A DNA stretch of 64,000 nt from Melitaea cinxia (GCF_905220565.1 NC_059415.1:501001-565000), one strand, 5' to 3'. Shown: positions 1 to 13,694, counted from the first letter of the stretch. A program made the numbers and translations. The notes: generated by a model not told the origin, from the sequence alone.

Positions 1-127
1 AGTATGGGAAGAATGGATATAGGTCGAAATTGAGAAGGGATAGTAGGATTAGAGGTTTTAGGTAAGGGTATGACAAGAGCTTTCTTCCATAGCGATGGAA
101 AGACATTGCATGTAAGTGAAAAATTTA

Positions 128-408
128 ACATTAAACATTTGTATTGGCCTTGCAGATGTTTGCCGTGGTCTGGGTGTTTGTGCAGTCCTCGTGGGTCTCC
201 CTGCCGTATCTCGGAGAGCACTTCAAGCCATCGGTCCCGGTTGTTATCATGTATACCTGAAAGCGATCGTGACTCATATCTCATACGCGATCGTTACTCA
301 TCCGCCAACCGGCATTGGAGCAGCATGGTAGATTAAGCTCTGAACCTCCCCCTACATGGGGAAAGAGGCCTATGCCCAGCAAAGAGATATTACAGGCTGA
401 AGCGATGA
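128..408 (+). mobile_element. tRNA-headed SINE family, body and tail
   Basis: CATTTGTATTGGCCTTGCAG, GTCTGGGTGTTTGTGCAGTC, GATCGTTACTCATCCGCCAA, then GGGGAAAGAGGCCTATGCCC and TATTACAGGCTGAAGCGATG. The same body as 42499-43088; the tRNA-like head is missing. Confidence 0.75.
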
Positions 409-3340
409 ACGATAAATTTAATTAAAACAGATATTACATTAATATAACTCGCTTTTGAATAACATTTGATGGTCTGTTAATTAACGATACAAGCTCGTAG
501 CTGCGGTTATATATCAGCTATTACCAGGGCCGAATTAAAACATAGACGAAGCTAGTTAATACTTAGGTAACGAATGGCTATGGGATTTATTTATCAAAAT
601 GTCCAAATATTAATCAATTTCTACATATATTATAAGAAAATTAACGTGTCAAATATCGGAGATCATTTACGAGTATACATTCCCCATGTTTCGACAAATA
701 TCGGGTTAAGACTGCGTTACCTTAATTTTTTTTTTATTTCTTTGTTCCTTTTTTGTGTTCGTACGCTAGTATTTTATGATATTATTTTATTTTTACATCG
801 CTATAAATTTAATTAGTTTCATGTTACGAGTAATTTTTACGTGAATATTAAATTGTTTCGAGTTAGGAAACAGTGTGTGTCAGAGATTTGGTTGAATCCT
901 TTGAAAAAGCTAAGCTAATAGGCAGGTTATATCGGCTCTATAAATCCGGTTCGTCCGGTACTCACGCCTGCGAGCCGGGCCGGTAAATGGGCGGCACGTG
1001 CTCCCCGCCCCCGCCGATTGAACTTAGTGTTCCAGCGAGTGGAGTACCGCGACGGGCCTCACCTAGAAACAAATTTACAGCAGGGTTTGCTAGTACCTAT
1101 TCATATATTTTTTTACTATTTGACTCGGCAAACTTCGTAGCTTTCCCTCTGTCGCTTTTTTTTTAAAATTTAATATCAATAATGGACACAAAAAATACTT
1201 TTCCAATATGCTACCATTCGAATGTTATGCACGTGCATATGAGATACGAAGTTCGCCAGGTTGCATGTTACTATAAGATTTACTAAGCCACTTAATAGAT
1301 TTATTCACTCGGCATTTCCTTAAATGATAGTTAACACGTTAAATACTCGATACCTTCTCCATACGCGTGAACCGACACGAAAACCAACAAAAACACAAAA
1401 AGCGACGCCCCAATCATAGTTGGTCGTCACTTCAAAAAGTTATATTTTTTCAATTTTTCAAATGCAAAGATTATCTTCATTTGCAAAGCGGAGCGCGGCT
1501 AATTGATCGCTCGCGCCAATTATACCGGGATTGGCTTAACCAATACACTTTTATATAGGATGTTACTAATATTTTGGGACCTTACTCGATTTTTGGAGAT
1601 TTTAATGGATTGTAAACGTTATACACATAATATATGTTATTTAGCCAAAGCTATTCTTGCTCTAATGACTTTTATAAAACAAAATAATGTTGTAATGTTT
1701 AAAATTGGTAAATTGTCGTTTAACCTTTTGTTGTTTTACATCTTAATTTTATTGAAATATCGAAGACAGCGTTATTCTAACTGTCGTCGTATACCGTATG
1801 CTTTGATCATATGGGCGAACAGAGAAAAAACTACGTCGAAAATGCCATAGTTTTCGTTTTGATGATTTTCACAAATATCTTCTTCACGTGCGACGGGTCG
1901 ACGTCTTGTCATCTTAAAAAAAAAACAAAAGGTACATGTACAAAGGCACAGTAAATAAGGCTTTAGTGATTTTTAAATGCTTTGATAGTTTATTATTTTT
2001 ATAAATGTAGCATCCCATAGTGACAATGCTACGTATGCAAAGTCAGATGTATATTATTAGTTTGGATAAATTGAAAAGAACCATGAAATGTGGAAACGAG
2101 AATTAAATTAGGTTTCTTTTTATATTTGTAAGAATTAAGGTCTCATACTAAACAGCCGTCGGTAGAATTAAATATTTTAGTATGGACTCCGAAACACAAC
2201 ACAAACTGGCTTGCCCCAACAATCCTTCCTAGATAAACATTTGTTGATGTGACTTTGCTAACCTATCATTAAATTTAGCCAATACCTCTTAAATTATTTA
2301 TAAGCAATAATAATATTGAAACACGCTGTAGGCAAGATCCGCGGTATCAATTAGCGCGCGGTATCGCAGTCGTTAACAGGCGGACTAGTTAGAAATGTAA
2401 CAACATGCTTTATTTATATCACAATCTGCTCCAGCCACTTTGTGTGGCTTTTTTACGAATTCAAATCGTTGCAATTAATGCCACTATTCTTTGTCAATAT
2501 TTTATTGCTATTTTGGAATTGGATCTGGTTAGTCTAATTTTTCAGTTTTACTTGGACTGTGTAGCTTCGTCCTTACAAATTAACTGTGGGAATTTTCAAT
2601 TCTTTAATATTTCTTGAGATAAAGGATTTCTTTCGCATTTCCATTTTAAAATTGGAAAGGTTGGTTTAAATATGACTACATTATACGTATATGCAAATCA
2701 AAAAAACTTTTTTTTTTTATTTTATAATTCAATTTCACATTTAAATTGGGGTACCACCTTTTATTACGGAGTATCGTATGTTCTATTAAGTGCCAATGAG
2801 CACTAAAATCATATGCATGTCTTTTTGTCTGGTTATTAAAACAAACTTAATAATGATCTGAAATTCTTCTATGTCTTGACTATATTCAAGAAATGAATTA
2901 ATATTTTTCGTAATGACATACTTTTATAAAGATCTGCATCCATTCAGGTGAAATCGTGGTCAGGTACAAATCTATGTGTCTACAGAAAATCATGCATAAT
3001 ATGTAATTACTAATATTTTAACAAATAATCCGCAGATAAGTCCGTAATGATCGATTATCTGAAGGATTTGTTTATCAGACGTTAATAAGCTTTTTATCGC
3101 AATCAAAAACCAATAAGTTATATTGTGATAGCGCGCAATTTGTGTTTCGAGGATCAAACGAGGGGATAGTAATTCAATAAACTGCTTTATCTATCGTGAA
3201 CTTTGTTTTATTTGTCCGTCTGTTCAATGGACGATTTTGTCCCAAAGTAGTTGTTGAAAACTTTACGCGTCCTAATTAAACTAAACGAGTTGAAGAGTTG
3301 AAGGTTCAGAGGCTGATTAGTCTCTTCAATCGACGTACAC
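409..3340. other. no gene recognised
   Basis: AT-rich DNA with a small GC-rich patch at 960-1075 (CCCGCCCCCGCCG). Frames up to 115 codons have no recognisable protein features. Confidence 0.5.
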
Positions 3341-3344
3341 GTAC

Positions 3345-3545
3345 GACACCACTTGATGGTAAGCTCTAACCGTAGCGTACAGACGCCTGCAATAAAGAAC
3401 CCTCCTCAGACAAGCTCTGGCTACCTCACTCACCGCAGGAACACAAAGCTACTTGAAAGCAGTATTTAGCTGTGATCTTCTGTAAGGTTGAGGTATTTCC
3501 CCGGGATAGGCAGCACCAAATTAAAGTCAGGATTATATCCTGTGT
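3345..3545 (+). mobile_element. CACCTGATGGTAAGCGAT-type element, diverged
   Basis: ACTTGATGGTAAGCTCTAAC then AGACGCCTGCAATAAAGAAC and CTGTGATCTTCTGTAAGGTT. Confidence 0.6.
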
Positions 3546-4170
3546 AACTACTTCAATTATTTGTTTGAGTATATTTTCCTACATCAGTCGTGTATTATTG
3601 GTGTTGGTTCTCGCCGCGGCATTAGATTGGGAGTGACTCGTGGCCACCACTGGCGTCGTCGGGCTCGTTCTCCGCCCCGCACTCCGCAGCCCGCCGACCG
3701 TCGATTGAACTTGTGGCGTAAACAGTATTTATCAAAAATCATAATCAAAAATATCTCTATTCAAATAAGCGTCAAAGGCACCTTCGAATCGTCATTTTAC
3801 AAATTAAAACTTTCATTATTTATAAAAAATGAAGCTACCACCGGTTTGGAATTCAGATTCTGCAGAGAAGAACCGGCAAGAATCTCCGCATTTACTCATT
3901 TTATAAAATATATATAAACTGTTTTAATAAAAACTAGTATCTTAAGCCAACATATCCAACTAGAACGTATAATAAAATATCTGTCGTCTGAACCTTTTAT
4001 ATAATTGTATTATATAATAAAGCAAACCCGCGTGTCGTCGTAAGTAAATAATAAAGTTTATTAAATAACGATGAGCGCGGGAAGCGCCGGCTGCTCCGCT
4101 ATCTTATCGTCGAACACCTGTATGAGTGACTGTCGCATGATCCGGCATCTAAATCAGGGAACTCGAGGTA
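3546..4170. other. no gene recognised; likely LINE debris
   Basis: GAAGCTACCACCGGTTTGGA and AGAAGAACCGGCAAGAATCT (3830-3890) are of a widespread lepidopteran repeat type. The frame over 3561-3917 spans it and is not a gene. Confidence 0.4.
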
Positions 4171-4345
4171 TCATAGATAATAATAATAATAATACTCTTT
4201 ATTGTACACCATTAAAAGAAACAACAAAAATAAACATAAAACGAAAGATGTACAAAGGCGGTCTTATCGCTGAAAGAGCGATCTCTTCCAGACAACCTTT
4301 GGGTATAGGACACGAAATAGAAACTGCAGTTAGGAAGTAAACAAA
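4170..4345 (-). mobile_element. LINE 3' end, minus orientation
   Basis: It opens with ATAATAATAATAATAATA and CTTTATTGTACACC, then GGCGGTCTTATCGCTGAAAG and AGCGATCTCTTCCAGACAAC: the reverse complement of the LINE 3' UTR with its hairpin. Confidence 0.65.
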
Positions 4346-4664
4346 CAATTGGTGTGCGAATTAGAACACCCGAACAAAGTACTAATAGAAATAGATAAAT
4401 GATAGCCTATACTTAGTTAAAATAATTTTTTTTTTCATTAACTACAATGGCTTCGCGCAGCCGCCATGTTTGATTTTTTTTTAATGTCACCTATCTAAGG
4501 ACACTTGGGCAGCTAAGACGAACCTAACGATACCTTAATTATGTAAATCCGTTCAGTGGTTCTGGAAATATGAGGTAGTAAAGAATATTACATACAAATA
4601 TACATACATACAAGATACGCGCGAAAAACATAACCCTTCCTTGGCAGTCGGGTAAAAAATACAC

Positions 4665-4950
4665 CTTTTTTTTTTATGTCACTAGGTCGGCAAACAAGCG
4701 TACGGCTCACCTGATGGTAAGCGATTACCGTAGCTTATAGACGCCTGCAACACCAGAAGCATCGCAAGCGCGTTGCCGACCCAATCCCCAACCCCCCCAG
4801 GAGCTCTGGTCACCTTACTCACCAGCAGGAACACAATACTGCTTGAAAACAGTATTATTTAACTGTGGTCTTCTGTAAGGTCAAGGTACTACCCCAGTCG
4901 GGCTGCTCCATATTTTGAGCAGGAAATTCCTGATGTGCCCTACCTCAGTT
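4665..4950 (+). mobile_element. short element with CACCTGATGGTAAGCGAT motif, full copy
   Basis: From a T run and ATGTCACTAGGTCGGCAAAC through CTGATGGTAAGCGATTACCG, GCATCGCAAGCGCGTTGCCG and AACACAATACTGCTTGAAAA to CCAGTCGGGCTGCTCCATAT. A familiar lepidopteran repeat without coding capacity. Confidence 0.75.
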
Positions 4951-4964
4951 AAATACGCATTATC

Positions 4965-5312
4965 TAAGATTACTCCAAAAGTTGTAATCAGATCTCGATG
5001 AAATTTAAATGTGACCACATGATAAACATCAGCTTTGGATTAAATTAAAAATTATCAAAATCGGTACACCCAGTAAAAAGTTATGCGAATTTTAGAGTTT
5101 CCCTCGATTTCTCTGGGATCTCATAATCAGATCCTGGTTTCCTTATCATGGTACCACACCAGGGATATGTCCTTTTTAACAAAAATAGAATTATGAAAAT
5201 CGGTTCATAAACGACGAGGTTATCCCCGAAAATACATAAAAAAATAAAAATAAAATAAAAATATATACGGTCGAATTGAGTAACCTCCTCCTTTTTTGAA
5301 GTCAGTTAAAAA
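4965..5312 (-). mobile_element. AACCGACTTC element, partial
   Basis: Holds the third and middle blocks, then CCTCCTCCTTTTTTGAAGTC. The outer block and the hairpin end are missing. Confidence 0.65.
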
Positions 5313-6582
5313 TGGAGTTTACAGAAGGTTATGATGGAATTATCATATATTATTTTTTTAACAACAAATCCACCCAACAACTCACCGTTCTTAGAATACT
5401 TTTAGTATTAAAAAAAATCCAAGAACACAAAATATGAACAAATTTGCCCCCTATTCGTACTTAATAATACTATAACCACAATACATCGTACTTTGATGAC
5501 AAAAGAATTTCTAATTAATATTTATTAAATTAATATTCAATTTATTCTCACCAAACCCTCTTCAGGTGTAAAATTAAGCAATGGGAAGTTAATCAAATGA
5601 AGCACACAACACATAATATAGTGCGCTCCCACGGTTCATGTTTGCGCACATTATTTCGAAACCAATGAATTTCGCGAGAAAATTTCACTGAATGTGCGCT
5701 ACCACAGCGCACATCGCTGACTCTAGACAATGAGTTATATATTTGATTGCTGTTTTCATTAAATATTTGAGTTTATTTCAATAAATATTATAAGCAAATT
5801 ATTATTTATTTAAAATACAGTTTTTGTGTTGTATAAAGTTTATGTGATTAATTTTTTACTGTCGAGTAACTAATTTTTTGTCGAAATTGTTAAATTATGT
5901 ACTCGTATGTGTGTGTTGGATTTCTGGATGGATGGATGATTTGGTGTGTGTCTGTTTTTTTTTTAATTTGATATAAATGTGTATGTTGGTTTTTTGCTGA
6001 TTTAAAACTTATTTTTCTACTAAAACTATTGACAGAATATAAAGAAGAACAAACAATCAGACAGTATTAGCAGGCAAAGTTGCAAAAGTCGTAAATTTGT
6101 AAGCATGATATAAACCAATTTTTTTTAGTTTTAATTTTAAATTTATATATCATTTTATAATTCATTGAATAGAATGAATATAATAGAAATATAATTCATT
6201 GAATGAATTCATTTTATAGTTCATTGAATTTTTTAGATGCCCGACGTTTCACAAGATAAGTTACTAAAACAAATTAAAAATATCGAAATAGAATTTAACT
6301 AACTTTTACAAAAACATTAAAATCTGGCATTAATTTATAATATGAAATATCAATAATGAATATATGGAACACAGTAGACATTTTTCGTATTCGTATTATA
6401 CGTCGTGGTAACATTTTCTTAACGTAGACACACAGTACGTAGTTACACTTGCTTATGCAATCAACAGTATTTACAATATACATTACAGTTTTTAATCACA
6501 AATATTTTTCCGCCGTGTCGGCGCTCGTTTGCTTATACCGAAAATAAAATCATCATATCAAAAGTTTCGATCTAGCGGGTAC

Positions 6583-6692
6583 ATCGTTCCATAGCTTAAT
6601 TGGCTAGAGCGCCGACACGGTCAGCCGGAGACGCGGGTTCGATCCCCGCTGGAGCGGTCAATTTTTGATATAATATCCAAAAATGTTTAGAA
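6583..6692 (+). mobile_element. tRNA-like SINE with paired acceptor stem
   Basis: ATAGCTTAATTGGCTAGAGC (A box) and GGGTTCGATCCCCGC (B box) are flanked by CGTTCCA and TGGAGCG, which pair over seven bases. The anticodon-like loop ACGGTCA lacks U at position 33. The tail CAATTTTTGATATAATATCC recurs in the copy at 26551. Confidence 0.6.
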
Positions 6693-7368
6693 TTCCCAAT
6701 GTGTGGTAACACAAAAATAAAATCATTCATATTGAAATCACAAACCCATACCATAAAACACAATACAATACTGTAGGCAATTAACTTACGTTACTAAAGC
6801 TATAACTTGGCTGTTTGCCAACGAAGGTAGGGATTGACTCCTAACTAGAAACCTATGTTCAGGATATCTTATACTAATTATCAACTTATTAGCAATGACA
6901 ACAATCGTTAAATAAAAGCGTTGTAATAAACGGCAGCTGTCGAGGTGTGAAACTGTGAAGTTACTATCGTTTTGGTATCGTTAAGTGCGGCGAGCGATGA
7001 TCAGTCGATCTCTTCTTATCTACTAGTCTTAGACTTACGCTGGGATATTTGTGACGTCATTTTCAGTGGATATATATTTTTGTATTAAATTTTATAATTT
7101 TTATTGATTTTGAGTTTAAAATTAATATGACATTTTGAGTGATTTTCTTGAATAAGTAGGTATATATTGATTTATCTTAAGGTTTAACAAATAATACCAA
7201 CTTTGTTATTAAAATTGAGAGAATTATTTGATAACTAAATCAAGGCCAAAACTACATACCTACGCATATATCTATTCAACATATAAATCTTACAATTAAC
7301 ACATAACAAAAGAAATACTGTTGATATCGAGCTGTAGTGTATAAAGCACTTTTATATTACGTTAAGTT

Positions 7369-7984
7369 TTTAACCGACTTCCAAAAAAGGAGGAGGTTCT
7401 CAATTCGACTGTATTTTTTTTTTTTTATGTATGTTACATCAGAACTTTTGACCGGGTAGACCGATTTCGACGAATTTTGTTTTAATCGAAAGGTGGTGTG
7501 TGCCAATTGATCCCATTTAAATTTATTTGAGATCTAACAACTACTTTTCGAGTTATATCTAATAATGCGTTTTTACTTGACGCTTTTTTCGTCGACCTAC
7601 GTTGTATTATACCGCATAACTTTCTACTGGATGTACCGATTTTGATAATTCTTTTTTTGTTGGAAAGGGGATATCCCTAGTTTGGTACCGTGATAAGGAA
7701 ACCAGGATCTGATGATAGGATCCTAGAGAAATCGAGGGAAACTCTCGAAAATCCGTAATAGCTTTTTACTGAGTGTACCGATTTTGATAATTTCTAATTT
7801 AATTGAAAGCTGATGTTTATCATGTGGTCACATATAAATTTTATCGAGATCTGATAACTACTTTTTGAGTAATCTTTGATAACGCGTAGTTGCTTGACTA
7901 TTTTTTCGTTGATCTACGTTGTATTACTTGTCGATGTAATTGAAGTCGGTTTTTTTTTCGTTTGCGAGCAAACACAATTATTAG
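7369..7984 (+). mobile_element. full-length AACCGACTTC element (about 600 bp)
   Basis: It starts AACCGACTTCCAAAAAAGGA and ends TGAAGTCGG plus a T run, then the hairpin GTTTGCGAGCAAAC and ACAATTATTAG. It has three internal blocks, each with a CTTTTTACTGGGTGTACCGA-like core (near 7445, 7620 and 7765). The first and third are clear homologues, each running to CTACGTTGTATTA. No coding frame. Family name not known to me. Confidence 0.75.
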
Positions 7985-9037
7985 TTAAATACATTGTAAC
8001 CGAAAGTGAAAATCTATAAAAGAAACATTAGCTGACAACTCATCCCATAGTACGGCGAGCCTGTGGGCCGGTGTAAAGAAGGGTACAAATCGCTGTATAA
8101 ACTTAATATCGGGCAAATTGCCGGCGCCGGGGAGCTGCGCGCTCGGGGGCCCGGGGGTCGGCAAACATCTGGAGCTTTTATTGCGATCATCGCATATTGA
8201 TTCCACTCATAAGCGGCAGTACCAAGATAATTTCATCTGTGAACGACCGTCGACCGGGTTGAACATTTATTAGTTTATTCAGAGCGATTTGTGAGCGTAT
8301 TGTACGTACACCTACGTGTAATACGTTTACTTGAACTTAATTTATATGTACTTAGAGGCGATATTACAACGACGCCCGGATAGCTCTGTGTCACTCGTGT
8401 AGATATACGGGACAGAGATGAGGTTTATTAAAAGGGTAGAAAAACTCAACCTGTTTGCGAACGGGCTCTGAAAACAAATTAGTTTTATGAGGGCGTGATT
8501 ATCCGTATTAGAGGACTGTTTAAAATATTTTTATGAGTCTTTTTTTATGTAAATACGAATCGAATTGATGAACGTTTTCGTTGAGTTTGTAAAAGTTTGG
8601 ATTTTGGGTTTGGGGGATCGCTGTTATGCTAAAAATTAGTGTAACTTCGGATAAAAAATATAAAAAACAGAATTTTGAATCCTTTGATGATGTGAGTGGT
8701 TGTAGATGTTGAAAATATACCATGTGTGTTGGTATTAGCAGCGTAGCTTTAGCGTACATTTGATTTATTTCAATTTATAAAAGGAAAGGGTAGGGAAATC
8801 AAACAACTACGTTACAGAATTCTAAACTTTATTTTTATTGATATTAATTCATGTGAATATTCTCTAACTTAATATTAAGTATTAACTACAAATGATACAA
8901 TAACTATTCATATTTAAATTAACATTTGTTCGGGTGCTTACCACGTTTATTGTTTTATTGAGGTCCCTATATTTTGGTAATGTTTCAATCGTCATGATCA
9001 TGGGGAGACTAAGAAGTGAAGAGTCTGTCATGTGCAT

Positions 9038-9171
9038 ATCATCATCATCATCATTTCAGCCTATCGCAGTCCACTGCTGGACATAGGCCTCCACAAGTTC
9101 ACGCCAAAAATGGCGCGAACTCATGTGTTTTGCCCGTAGTCACCACGCTGGGCAGGCGGGTTGGTGACCGG
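9038..9171 (-). mobile_element. GAT-tailed SINE, 3' part
   Basis: ATCATCATCATCATCATTTC then AGCCTATCGCAGTCCACTGC to GGCAGGCGGGTTGGTGACCG. Confidence 0.75.
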
Positions 9172-10010
9172 GCATAATTATTTATTATTGATTAAGAATT
9201 GGTACTTTACTTTCTACTGTGTTAACATTATAATAAATGAATGATTAATTAATTTACAATAAAAAACAACATCAAACAAAATAGTTAAATGTTGAACGTG
9301 ATGAAAAACATTTAAATTAAACTCATCTGAGTGAGGCGCACCGCAGCCATGTTTGTAATGACGTTGTGTACGTATAAATAAAATTGGAGCGTCTGCTGGT
9401 TTGCGCATCAAAACCAATACTGATGTTTTTTTTGTATAAATTCATAATATTCTTTGTAATGGTCTCATAGTCGGATATAATTTATTTATTGGGGTGTTGG
9501 CGCTGTAGTAGCAGCAGTTGCTATATGTACTATTCTATTGGCCACACATATGTTTATCGTGTTCTGAGTACCTGACTGGGGAAGTACCTCGACCTCGACC
9601 TTACAGAAGATCACAGCTAAATAATGCTCTCCGTTGTGTTCCTGAGGTGAATAAGGTGACAAGAATTTCAACAACTTACGTAATTAATTGTAACACAAGA
9701 CTTTCCAAGCAAATTATAACAACGTTTCCTTATTTGCGTCATAAAGTCGAGAGTTAAAGAACAATTTAATGAGATGATATTCAATGAGATCGCAATATCT
9801 CGGTAATTAAGCGTTGCAACAATGGTAGCGTCACGGCCAGACCACCCACCGCCCGCCCCCTGTGTAAGACCGATGACACACGTAACTATAGGAAAATAAT
9901 TAATATTATTTGATTTGAATTATCAAATCATATAAAATATTGTTTTCTTTGATTTGATAAATGATAAATGCTAAGTTATAGTGTATTTATTTTTACATTT
10001 TATTTATTAC

Positions 10011-10345
10011 TAGCTTTTACCCGCGGCTTCGCTTGCATTGATATTTTTTAAATAAAATTTATCCTATGTTACATCTAATATCTCCAAATATATATCAAAG
10101 TGTAATGATGATCGGTTAAGTCGTTATTGCGTAACAGACAAACTTACATTCACATTTATAATATTACAAGCTGTACCCTGCACGCATTGCTACGATTTTT
10201 ATTTATTTATTTTAGTCGAACCAACTCAGAAACCTTTGTAGGCTTATGCACAACACTGCTGAAGATCATGACATAATCAAATGCATAGTTTACGATTCTA
10301 TAAAACACATTCAGACAAACATTATTTTTTATATATATAGATTAA
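10011..10345 (+). mobile_element. dispersed element starting ACTAGCTTTTACCCGCGGCT
   Basis: The start is the same type as 51262-51640; the rest is AT-rich, with ACAAGCTGTACCCTGCACGC at 10168-10187 perhaps a second copy. No coding capacity. Confidence 0.4.
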
Positions 10346-10537
10346 GGATTAAGTTCAGATATACAAATACAAATACAATTTATTAGACACAAACAAAATA
10401 CAAACAAAAGCATCATTTTTAAAAGACGATTCCTCACTGGACAATATTACGAACCGTGTATATTACATACTACTATATATAAAGACATATGTTTAAGGTA
10501 AAAACAACATAAATAACATAAAAATACCTTATAAAAA

Positions 10538-10877
10538 CTGAAAAAAATGTACTGTGTGGCTACGGTACTAAAGAATATAGCTACCCCCTCTCTTCCCGTG
10601 GGTGTCGTAAGAGGCGACTAAGGGATAACACAGTTCCGCTACCACCTTGGAACTTAAAAAGCCGACCGATGGCGGGATAACTATCCAACTGCTGGCTTTG
10701 AAATACACAGGCCGAAGACGGGCAGCAGCGTCTTCGGTGCGAGAAAGCCAGCCCTGCGGTCACCAACCCGCCTGCCCAGCGTGGTGACTATGGGCAAAAC
10801 ACATGAGTTCACGTTATTTTTGGCGTAAAGTTGTGGAGTTCTATATCCAGCAGTGGACTGTATAGGCTGTAATGATG
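10538..10877 (+). mobile_element. GAT-tailed SINE, full length
   Basis: From ACTGTGTGGCTACGGTACTA to GGCTGTAATGATG. ACCTTATAAAAA flanks it at 10526-10537 and 10878-10889 (12-bp target duplication). Frames inside it are not genes. Confidence 0.85.
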
Positions 10878-10889
10878 ACCTTATAAAAA

Positions 10890-13180
10890 AGCACATAATA
10901 AATAACACTACACAGAAACAAGTTCAGACCCCGTTACCATTTCGGCATAAAGAGCCTTGAACTGCGCTGCTTGTTAAGTTTAGCGGTACACGACAAATTA
11001 AGCGTGGAAAGGCAATAAATATTCAGTTTTCCAACTGAGTGTGCCCGCAACATTAGCGCCGTCTACTTAGCCCCGTAATTACATTTTTCCGGTTGATGAG
11101 GCGTGCGTTTGACTCGGATGCTGTCTGCAACAACTAGATGGAAACTCCGTCTCTCTTCACAATGGTCATTGTCAAAGATTGAATTTAAATTCGATATTAA
11201 AAATTAATATCCTGCTATTGTAGTTTTGGTTCGATAGTTTGAAATTAATATGTTAATTATTTAATTAATTAAAGATTTATTGAATTACTAGTTGTGTAAC
11301 GCGGTTTCAACACTCCAATTTTATTTATTTGTATAGATTTTTGGTAGACAATATCGGTAAATGACTTAATAGCAAATCAAAATGTCAAATCACTGCTACT
11401 GTATTATTATTTCTAAAACTTACCGTTACTGCACTCTATTTGATTCTATATAAAAGAAATTGCCAAGCTACCCACATAAATCGTTACAACGCTTCAGAAA
11501 TACGTCCATATAAACACATATATACTGCATATTGCAAATATTGTAAATATTTAATATGGAAAACACTCTGATTAAAACAGTAACTATGAACATAATTTAA
11601 TATCGCTGACCGCAGCAACTAGTTACATTAACTCTCTTGTTTACGTAACAAGCGGGTCGTATGCGGTGACTGTCCGTCTACCCCCTACTAACCCTCTCCC
11701 GCCGGGAGGGGGCGATAGCTTAAGAAGATTAGGTAAAGCGATCTCAGATTAAGATGTTGATTTTAAAACTTTGTGGCTAACTTATAATGAAGTGTATCGT
11801 CCAATATATTTCATTTACGGATATAAGTCATATTTTTTTTCATAAGTCTTTTTTCACCGCTGCTGATAAATATTATCTCGTACATTAGTTACCGATAATC
11901 TCCTATTATACATGTGAATAAGTCGAAATAAAATAAATCTTCAATGCTCAGAATTTTAGCTAAAAATTTGTTATCAGCAAACTACTTACATAAAATTAAA
12001 TGAGTGATTTTATAAAAGGTCTAACAGCGAACTGCCGTATAATACCTACTATTAGACAGTTTTATAACTTACAAAGAAATGACATAAGCACTAAGTAGAG
12101 GGTGTTTAGTAGTAATTGATTTATTATTTATTTTTTACGGTTCTCGGTAAATAATATGAGACCTCTTTGTCTATGTTTTTCGATTCAGCCAGTAACATCC
12201 TACTGCTGGGCATAAGCCTGTAGATGTGGACCTCCATGTTGAAGAAGGTTATATAACTTTAAACGTACTTCTACTATCTTATAAATCAAAATGTTCTGCT
12301 ATTGTTTTATTTAAATAATAAAAAGCATGCAACTGTAATTAACCAACACGCCAGTCTTTATTCTGCTAAAATTATTAATTATCTATTTATATTTATATGT
12401 TAACTTTTAAAAGATAAATTTTATTCATAAACAAATATTACTAAAAGATATAGTCATAAAAAAGTGAAACAACGGATGTGGAAAACTGTTTCGTATTGAA
12501 TTTTTCTCTATAAAAAAAATCCCAGAGCGATAAAAACGCTAAAAAGAGCCGTACATATTTCAATAGTGACTACAGGCTAGAGTCTATTCTTTGTACAGCC
12601 CATATCGAGTACTTTTAAAACACGATCATACAGACGGCGCCACGGACATTTTGACATATATTCGGAAACGATCTTCACTCCTATTCCAAAGAATTTAAGA
12701 GCGAATGTCATTTATATGTGAATGTAGATGCCTTACAGGGTAAACGGGTGGTAAGTGGGTTTAGCCCCGCACCCAATTTTTTCCCAAATTAATCTATATT
12801 CAAACACTCGGCTTCTTTGTTACGAGACGTAAATTTAATCTTGTGCTGATCGCGAACACTGAGGGGGAAGGGGGAGGGGAATATCTTAAACAATGCTTCT
12901 GATCATAATGGACAGTGGCGGAATCAATAGGGCTTCATGGGATTGAGGCGTTGGCAAATAATGAAATCTGAGCTTCGTAACATGCTGATATTGGTGTTAA
13001 TATTTTTATACTGAGAATTAATTATTATTATTAAATAATATTTTAATAAATATTGAATATTATGCTATTTATAATATATGCTTATATTTTTGTGTATATA
13101 GAAAACAGAAAGCAATGGCGTGAAAATAGTTATAAGATTATTTTTAAGTATTAAAAGAGTCAAAACTAATGTGATGTAAC
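10890..13180. other. no gene recognised
   Basis: Mixed AT-rich DNA. A GC patch (CCCTCTCCCGCCGGGAGGGG, 11692-11711) can form a short hairpin. GAGGGGGAAGGGGGAGGGGA is at 12861-12880. Confidence 0.4.
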
Positions 13181-13184
13181 TCAT

Positions 13185-13505
13185 AGCTTTTTACTGAGTG
13201 TACTGATTTTGATGATTCTTTCTTTAATTGAAAGCTGGCGCTTGTCATGTGGTATGTTTAAATCTTAGCGAGATCTGACGAGTACTTTTTGAGTTAATAC
13301 TGCGTAAGTATTAGTAGTAATCCGTCTTCTGCGGTCTCAAACCCGCCTGCCCAGCGTGGTGACAATAGGCAAAACACATGAGTTCAAGCCACTCTTAGCG
13401 CGAACGTGGAGAGGCCTATGTCCATCTGTGGACTGCGATAGGCTGAAGTAAATGAGTATTTAATAGCAATATCACGATTAAGCAAACACAATTATTAGTT
13501 ATTGG
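13185..13505 (+). mobile_element. AACCGACTTC element remnant interrupted by a SINE
   Basis: 13185-13310 matches the third block (TTTTTACTGAGTGTACTGAT). After a SINE fragment (13345-13460), AAGCAAACACAATTATTAGT at about 13482 resembles the element end. Confidence 0.5.
13345..13460 (+). mobile_element. GAT-tailed SINE, 3' part
   Basis: AACCCGCCTGCCCAGCGTGG to GATAGGCTGAAG, inside an older repeat. Confidence 0.65.
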
Positions 13506-13694
13506 TGATATGTAGATATAGTCTTTAGATTTCAATGAAGAACTTATTACTAAATTGAGAAACTAAAATGTACTTGAAAACAATGTTTGTACGGAAACCC
13601 GTAGAGTATAACCACTGTTCTCTCATCACAATACATATAAAAGGCTTTTAAATAATAAAGGCAGATATCAGAGGACCAAGTTACTTCTCTTTTT

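Noticed and set aside
3561..3917. 118-codon plus-strand frame
   Set aside because: It runs across repeat-like DNA of different origin; no protein features.
6590..6660. Functional tRNA gene
   Set aside because: The loop lacks U33, and the flanking tail recurs at 26551, so it is a SINE.
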